From NCBI GenBank assembly GCA_038237665.1, contig JBBRYK010000092.1:1-10370 (forward strand): a stretch of DNA of 10,370 nucleotides, written 5' to 3'. Shown in pieces: positions 7,141 to 10,370 of this stretch. A program made the translations under genes and the position numbers. The notes beneath the pieces are model-generated. The model searched no databases, had not been told where the DNA came from, and saw nothing but the letters and a program-made list of their open reading frames with translations. This DNA comes from JBBRYK01 sp038237665 (GTDB lineage: Bacteria > Actinomycetota > Thermoleophilia > Gaiellales > Gaiellaceae). How positions within the stretch are numbered: position 1 is the first letter of the stretch; each line of letters begins with the position of its first letter.

Positions 7141-8639
7141 TGGCGGCCGTGACCAGCGCCCCGCCGACAGCGCGTGAGCTCGATACCTACCGCGAGCGCG
7201 CCGACCGCTTCATCGCCGCGCTCGACGAGGAGTACTACCTCCACTTCGCGGGCTTGAAGGACACGCTCGAGCTCGAGCGCATCTACGCCGAGTTCGACGA
7301 GCTGACCCAGCTCGAGCGCGCGCAGGCGCTGGGTGAGGTGGTCGACGCCGACCGCGGCGTCCGGCAGCTGTGGCGCTTCGCCTGCGAGGGCTACATGGGC
7401 AAGCTGACGAGGGGGCACTCCGAGCGCCTGGCGGGTCTCGAGGCGGAGCTCGAGGCGACGGTGGACGGCGAGACGATCCCGTTCCGCATGCTTCGCCCGA
7501 CGATCGCCAACGAGCCGGATCGGGCCAAGCGAGAGCGGCTCGAGACGGCCAGGAACGCGCTTACGGACGAGCACCTGAACCCGATCTACCTCGAGGCGTC
7601 CGAAGTCGACCGGCGCGCCACGCACGACCTGGGCGCGTCCACGTACCGCGAGCTCTACGAGCGCTTCGGCTTCCGGCTCGAGGAGCTGGCCGACCAGTGC
7701 CGCGAGCTGCTGGACTCGACCGAGCAGCTCTACGAGGACGCGATCGACCGGCTCTTCCGGGAGCGCGTCGGAGTCTCGCTCGACGAAGCCGAGCGCTGGG
7801 ACGTGGCACGCCTATTTCGCGCAGCGAACTGGGACAAGGCCTTCCCGGAGGACAAGATGCTGCCCGCACTCGAGGGCACGCTGGCCGACCTGGGCATCGA
7901 CCTGCGGTCGCAGAAGAACATCGAGCTCGACGTCGAGCAGCGTCCGAAGAAGAGCCCGCGGCCCTTCTGCGTCCCGATCGAGGTGCCGGATCGGGTCGTC
8001 CTCGTCATCCAGCCGATCGGCGGCGCCGACGACTGGGCGGGCCTTTTCCACGAGGCCGGGCATGCGGAGCACTACGCCAACACGTCGGCCGACCTTCCGG
8101 TCGAGGACCGGCGGCTCGGAGACCTCGCCGTCACCGAGGGCTGGGCCTCGCTTCTGCAGCATCTGACCAACGAGCCCGCGTGGCTGACGCGCCGCCTGGA
8201 CTTCCCTCGCCCCGAGGACTTCGCCCGGGAAGGGGCCGTAGAGCTCCTCTACATCACCCGCCGGTACTGCGGCAAGCTGCTCTACGAGCTCGAGCTGCAC
8301 TCGACCGACGACGTCCCCTCGATGCGCGCGCGGTACCCGGAGATCCTCGCTGACGCGCTGAAGATCACGCCGAGCCCGACCGACTACCTGGCGGACGTCG
8401 ACTCGAGCTTCTACGTCACCGAATACCTGCGGTCCTGGGCCCTCGAGGCGCAGCTGCGGGAGTTCCTGCGCGGCGAGTTCGGGAACGACTGGTTCGCCCG
8501 CCGAGAGGCGGGGTCGCTCCTTCGCGAGCTCTGGGCCGAAGGCTCGCGCCTCGATGCCGATCAGCTGCTTCGCGAGGTCGCCGGCTCGTCGATCGAGATG
8601 GAAGCGGTCGCCGAGCGCATCCGGGAACGCGTCCGCTAG
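7140..8639 (+). CDS. M3-like (gluzincin) zinc metallopeptidase
   Basis: 499 residues, mostly helical and charged. The zinc site is HEAGH at 304-308 (H304 and H308 ligands, E305 catalytic), with the third ligand E333 in VTEGWASLL exactly 25 residues after H308. That is the spacing of M3 oligopeptidases such as thimet oligopeptidase and PepF. A Tyr-rich segment SSFYVTEYLRSWALEAQL (422-439) resembles the substrate-binding region of that family. It is shorter than classical M3 enzymes (about 600-680) because the N-terminal part is reduced. There is no signal peptide, so a cytosolic peptide-degrading role is likely. The ATG at 7140 starts the conserved reading; a GTG at 7092 would add sixteen uncharacteristic residues overlapping yjbQ. 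No Shine-Dalgarno precedes 7140, so a leaderless or unusual start is possible. M2/M32-related gluzincins are the alternative. Confidence 0.82.
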   Translation: MAAVTSAPPTARELDTYRERADRFIAALDEEYYLHFAGLKDTLELERIYAEFDELTQLERAQALGEVVDADRGVRQLWRFACEGYMGKLTRGHSERLAGLEAELEATVDGETIPFRMLRPTIANEPDRAKRERLETARNALTDEHLNPIYLEASEVDRRATHDLGASTYRELYERFGFRLEELADQCRELLDSTEQLYEDAIDRLFRERVGVSLDEAERWDVARLFRAANWDKAFPEDKMLPALEGTLADLGIDLRSQKNIELDVEQRPKKSPRPFCVPIEVPDRVVLVIQPIGGADDWAGLFHEAGHAEHYANTSADLPVEDRRLGDLAVTEGWASLLQHLTNEPAWLTRRLDFPRPEDFAREGAVELLYITRRYCGKLLYELELHSTDDVPSMRARYPEILADALKITPSPTDYLADVDSSFYVTEYLRSWALEAQLREFLRGEFGNDWFARREAGSLLRELWAEGSRLDADQLLREVAGSSIEMEAVAERIRERVR

Positions 8640-8668
8640 AGAGGCCTCAGCCGTACTGTCCTGGCCCC

Positions 8669-8689
8669 CTGCATATGCTTTATGCAGTG
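8669..8689 (+). promoter_or_regulatory. Inverted repeat CTGCATA-N5-TATGCAG overlapping a -10 hexamer and the start
   Basis: CTGCATA at 8669-8675 and TATGCAG at 8681-8687 are perfect complements separated by 5 bases. Within it, TATGCT at 8674-8679 fits a TANNNT -10, and exactly 7 bases follow before GTG at 8687. A leaderless mRNA starting at that GTG is therefore plausible, with the repeat acting as an operator. If ATG 8675 is used instead, the repeat would form a small hairpin that includes the start codon. No -35 is visible. Confidence 0.4.
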
Positions 8690-10033
8690 AGTCGGCGGGT
8701 CTTGATCGCGGGTGCGGCCGGACGCGATTTCCACAACTTCAACCTCCTCTACCGGGATCGTCCCGACGTCGAGGTCGTCGCTTTCACCGCCACGCAGATC
8801 CCGAACATCGACGGGCGCGTGTACCCGGCGTCGCTTGCCGGAGCGTCCTACCCCGAGGGGATCCCGATCGTCGCCGAGGACGACCTCGAGGAGGTCGTGA
8901 CTGGGCTGGCCGTCGACGAGGTGCTCTTCTCCTATTCCGACGTCAGCCACGCGCACGTCATGCACATCGCTTCGCGGACGCTCGCCGCGGGCGCCGATTT
9001 CCGTCTCGCCTCGGCCGCTTCGACGGAGCTCGAATCGACCAAGCCCGTCGTGGCCGTCTGCGCCGTCCGCACCGGCTCGGGCAAGAGCCAGACGACGCGC
9101 TACGTCGCCCGCCTGCTGCGCGAGGCCGGCCGCCGTGTGGCGGTTCTCCGGCATCCGATGCCGTACGGCGATCTGGCGAAGCAGGCCGTGCAGCGTTTCG
9201 CGCGTTACGAGGACCTCGACGACGCCGAGTGCACGATCGAGGAGCGTGAGGAGTACGAGCCGCACCTGACGGAGGGCAACCCGGTCTTCGCCGGCGTCGA
9301 CTACGCGGCGATTCTCCGTGCGGCCGAGGAGGAAGCCGACGTGATCCTCTGGGACGGCGGCAACAACGACACGCCCTTCATCCGCCCGAACTTGCACATC
9401 GTGGTCGTCGATCCGCACCGCCCGGGCCACGAGCTCCGCTACCACCCCGGCGAGACGAACCTGCGCCTGGCCGACGTCTGCGTCGTGAACAAGGTCGACA
9501 GCGCAACGCAGGCCGGGATCGACGCCGTGCTCGGGTCGATCCGCGACGTGAACCCGGCTGCGCGCGTGGTTCTGGCTGCGTCGCCGGTGACCGTCGACGG
9601 CGACCCGGCGGAGATCGCGGGCAAACGTGTGCTGGCGATCGAGGACGGGCCGACCCTGACCCACGGCGACATGGCCTACGGCGCCGCGGCGCTCGCCGCC
9701 CGGGCGAACGGAGCCGCAGCGCTCGTCGATCCGCGTCCCTTCGCCGTCGGCTCGATCGCCGAGGCGCTGGCCGCGTATCCGCACGTCTCGGAGGTCCTCC
9801 CGGCGGTGGGCTACGGCCGGCAGCAGATGGAGGACCTGCGCGAGACGATCGCGCGCTCGGACGCCGAGCTCGTGTTGATCGGGACCCCGATCGACCTCCG
9901 CCGCCTGATCCGGCTGGGCAAGCCTGCCCTGCGCGTGACGTACCGCCTCGAGGAGCAGGGCGAGCCGACGCTGGCCGACCTGCTCGCGGAGTTCGGTGTC
10001 CTCGCGACGCCGCAGCCCGCCGCGCTGACCTAG
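8675..10033 (+). CDS. COG2403 / cyclic 2,3-diphosphoglycerate synthetase-like P-loop protein
   Basis: 452 residues from ATG 8675, or 448 from GTG 8687. The N-terminal part begins VLIAGAAGRDFHNFN (9-23), a nucleotide-binding-like strand-loop. A P-loop follows at 131-138, VRTGSGKS, with K137, then WDGGNND (226-232), VVVDPHRPGHE (243-253) and NKVD (272-275), like the guanine-specificity motif of GTPases. The C-terminus holds the signature GPTLTHGDMAYGA (325-337), VDPRPFAVGSI (351-361) and IGTPIDLRR (402-410). This pattern is characteristic of COG2403 proteins, often annotated as cyclic 2,3-diphosphoglycerate synthetase after the methanogen enzyme, which cyclises 2,3-bisphosphoglycerate with ATP. 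Whether the bacterial members carry out that reaction is not shown by sequence. Cytosolic. It follows the metallopeptidase gene by 35 bases but has its own promoter-like element. Confidence 0.82.
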   Translation: MLYAVSRRVLIAGAAGRDFHNFNLLYRDRPDVEVVAFTATQIPNIDGRVYPASLAGASYPEGIPIVAEDDLEEVVTGLAVDEVLFSYSDVSHAHVMHIASRTLAAGADFRLASAASTELESTKPVVAVCAVRTGSGKSQTTRYVARLLREAGRRVAVLRHPMPYGDLAKQAVQRFARYEDLDDAECTIEEREEYEPHLTEGNPVFAGVDYAAILRAAEEEADVILWDGGNNDTPFIRPNLHIVVVDPHRPGHELRYHPGETNLRLADVCVVNKVDSATQAGIDAVLGSIRDVNPAARVVLAASPVTVDGDPAEIAGKRVLAIEDGPTLTHGDMAYGAAALAARANGAAALVDPRPFAVGSIAEALAAYPHVSEVLPAVGYGRQQMEDLRETIARSDAELVLIGTPIDLRRLIRLGKPALRVTYRLEEQGEPTLADLLAEFGVLATPQPAALT

Positions 10034-10034
10034 A

Positions 10035-10058
10035 TTCGTTGCCTACCTAGACAACGGA
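10035..10058 (+). terminator. Short hairpin just after the COG2403 gene
   Basis: CGTTG at 10037-10041 pairs with CAACG at 10052-10056 around a 10-base loop, extendable outward by a G-U and a U-A pair to 10035-10058. It begins two bases after the stop codon. There is no T-run after it, so termination is uncertain; it might only protect the mRNA 3' end. A perfect palindrome CGGCTAGCCG follows at 10061-10070. Confidence 0.25.
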
Positions 10059-10081
10059 CTCGGCTAGCCGCGGGCCGGGGC

Positions 10082-10130
10082 GTGACACTTTCGTAACGGG
10101 GTCAGCAGCCCCCGTTACCCGAAGTGTGAC
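10082..10130 (+). terminator. Long hairpin, candidate U-less terminator
   Basis: GTAACGGGG at 10093-10101 pairs perfectly with CCCCGTTAC at 10110-10118 around an 8-base loop. After a small internal loop the stem continues with ACACTT at 10085-10090 against AAGTGT at 10122-10127, and again to 10082/10130 past one mismatch. This is the strongest structure in the window. It lacks the T-tract of a canonical terminator, but U-less hairpin terminators are described in actinobacteria. It could equally be part of the leader of the downstream gene. Confidence 0.45.
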
Positions 10131-10273
10131 GGCCGCCGATCGCCGATCGAGTGCCGTTTGCCGCACCGTTTCCGAGAGGTCCGAACCGGTTTGGCGGCTC
10201 CGCCGAATGAGCGGCGTACGACGGCCATTAACCGACCCCTACCGGCCGTCAAGAGAGAAAGGAGCCGCACCAA
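10131..10273 (+). other. Structured leader upstream of the right-edge gene
   Basis: 143 bases without a coding frame. They contain a tandem heptamer GCCGATC (10135-10141 and 10142-10148), a hairpin TTTGGCGG/CCGCCGAA at 10190-10207 with a G-U pair and a tight loop, and a 7-bp stem GACGGCC/GGCCGTC (10220-10226 with 10244-10250) around a 17-base loop. The last stem ends seven bases before AAAGGAG, the ribosome binding site at 10258-10264. No known riboswitch consensus was recognised, and no clear -35/-10 pair was found. Confidence 0.35.
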
Positions 10274-10370
10274 ATGCGCAAGTACGCATTGCTTCTCCTG
10301 GCGGCCGCCGGAGTCACGTTGCTCGCACTCTTCGTTGGGCGCTTTTCGCCCAGCTCGGGCAACGCCTCCA
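10274..10370 (+). CDS. N-terminus of an exported or membrane-anchored protein, cut by right edge
   Basis: Only 32 codons are visible. MRKY is followed by a hydrophobic core of about 18 residues (ALLLLAAAGVTLLALFVG) and then a polar RFSPSSGNAS stretch. This is a signal peptide or an N-terminal membrane anchor. There is no lipobox cysteine in the visible part. The start is well supported by AAAGGAG at 10258-10264, 9 bases upstream of the ATG. The function cannot be told from this fragment. The long structured region upstream suggests its own transcription unit. Confidence 0.75.
   Translation, partial: MRKYALLLLAAAGVTLLALFVGRFSPSSGNAS

Noticed and set aside
7370..8353. 327-codon plus-strand frame inside the metallopeptidase gene
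   Set aside because: Arg/Ala/Gly-rich shadow of the HEAGH-containing frame.
8636..9784. 382-codon minus-strand frame antisense to the COG2403 gene
   Set aside because: Repetitive Arg/Val/Asp composition from the antisense of GC-rich codons, no recognisable motif; the plus-strand frame has a P-loop and family signatures.
10131..10273. Known riboswitch in the leader
   Set aside because: I looked for cobalamin, TPP, c-di-AMP (ydaO) and SAM consensus strings and saw none, so only an unassigned structured leader is reported.
1..10370. CRISPR array, tRNA, rRNA, insertion sequence or attachment site
   Set aside because: No regularly spaced repeats, no tRNA-like cloverleaf, no transposase motifs and no terminal inverted repeats were seen.

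Overview
The window is high-GC bacterial DNA. It has frequent GTG and TTG starts, tightly packed genes and -10 hexamers placed directly before start codons. Together with the gene families this fits a deep-branching actinobacterium, for example the Thermoleophilia (Gaiellales or Solirubrobacterales). That placement is an inference from gene content and style; there is no rRNA marker here.

Layout. (1) 1-2065, minus strand: most of a single-chain type IIG-like restriction-modification enzyme, with an N-terminal PD-(D/E)XK nuclease and an N6-adenine methylase with NPPY. It runs off the left edge. Its GC looks lower than the rest, so it is probably an acquired defence gene. (2) 2066-2288: divergent regulatory gap with a TTGACA -35 box and an inverted repeat. 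(3) 2289-5343, plus strand: a three-gene operon-like run encoding a glycosyltransferase-4/PHP phosphoesterase fusion, a cysteine-poor uracil-DNA-glycosylase-fold protein, and a polytopic membrane protein with the two aspartates and the PAL motif of presenilin-type intramembrane proteases. (4) 5330-7128, minus strand: yjbQ followed by an RlmD/RumA-type 23S rRNA uracil methyltransferase. The latter meets the presenilin-like gene tail to tail with a 14-base overlap. (5) 7140-8639, plus strand: an M3-like zinc metallopeptidase, divergent from yjbQ with only 11 bases between starts. (6) 8675-10033, plus strand: a COG2403 / cyclic-2,3-diphosphoglycerate-synthetase-like P-loop protein, with a perfect 7-bp inverted repeat over its start region. 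(7) 10034-10273: a 240-base non-coding stretch with several hairpins. (8) 10274 to the right edge: the start of an exported or membrane-anchored protein.

How it fits together. RlmD and YjbQ are housekeeping functions. The metallopeptidase and the COG2403 protein are lineage-typical accessory metabolism. The most unusual block is 2289-5343, where a sugar-transferase/phosphoesterase fusion, a nucleic-acid-repair-fold protein and a putative presenilin-like protease appear to be co-transcribed. The restriction-modification gene beside it marks a likely insertion boundary. Motif positions were read by hand from the sequence; no database search was run.
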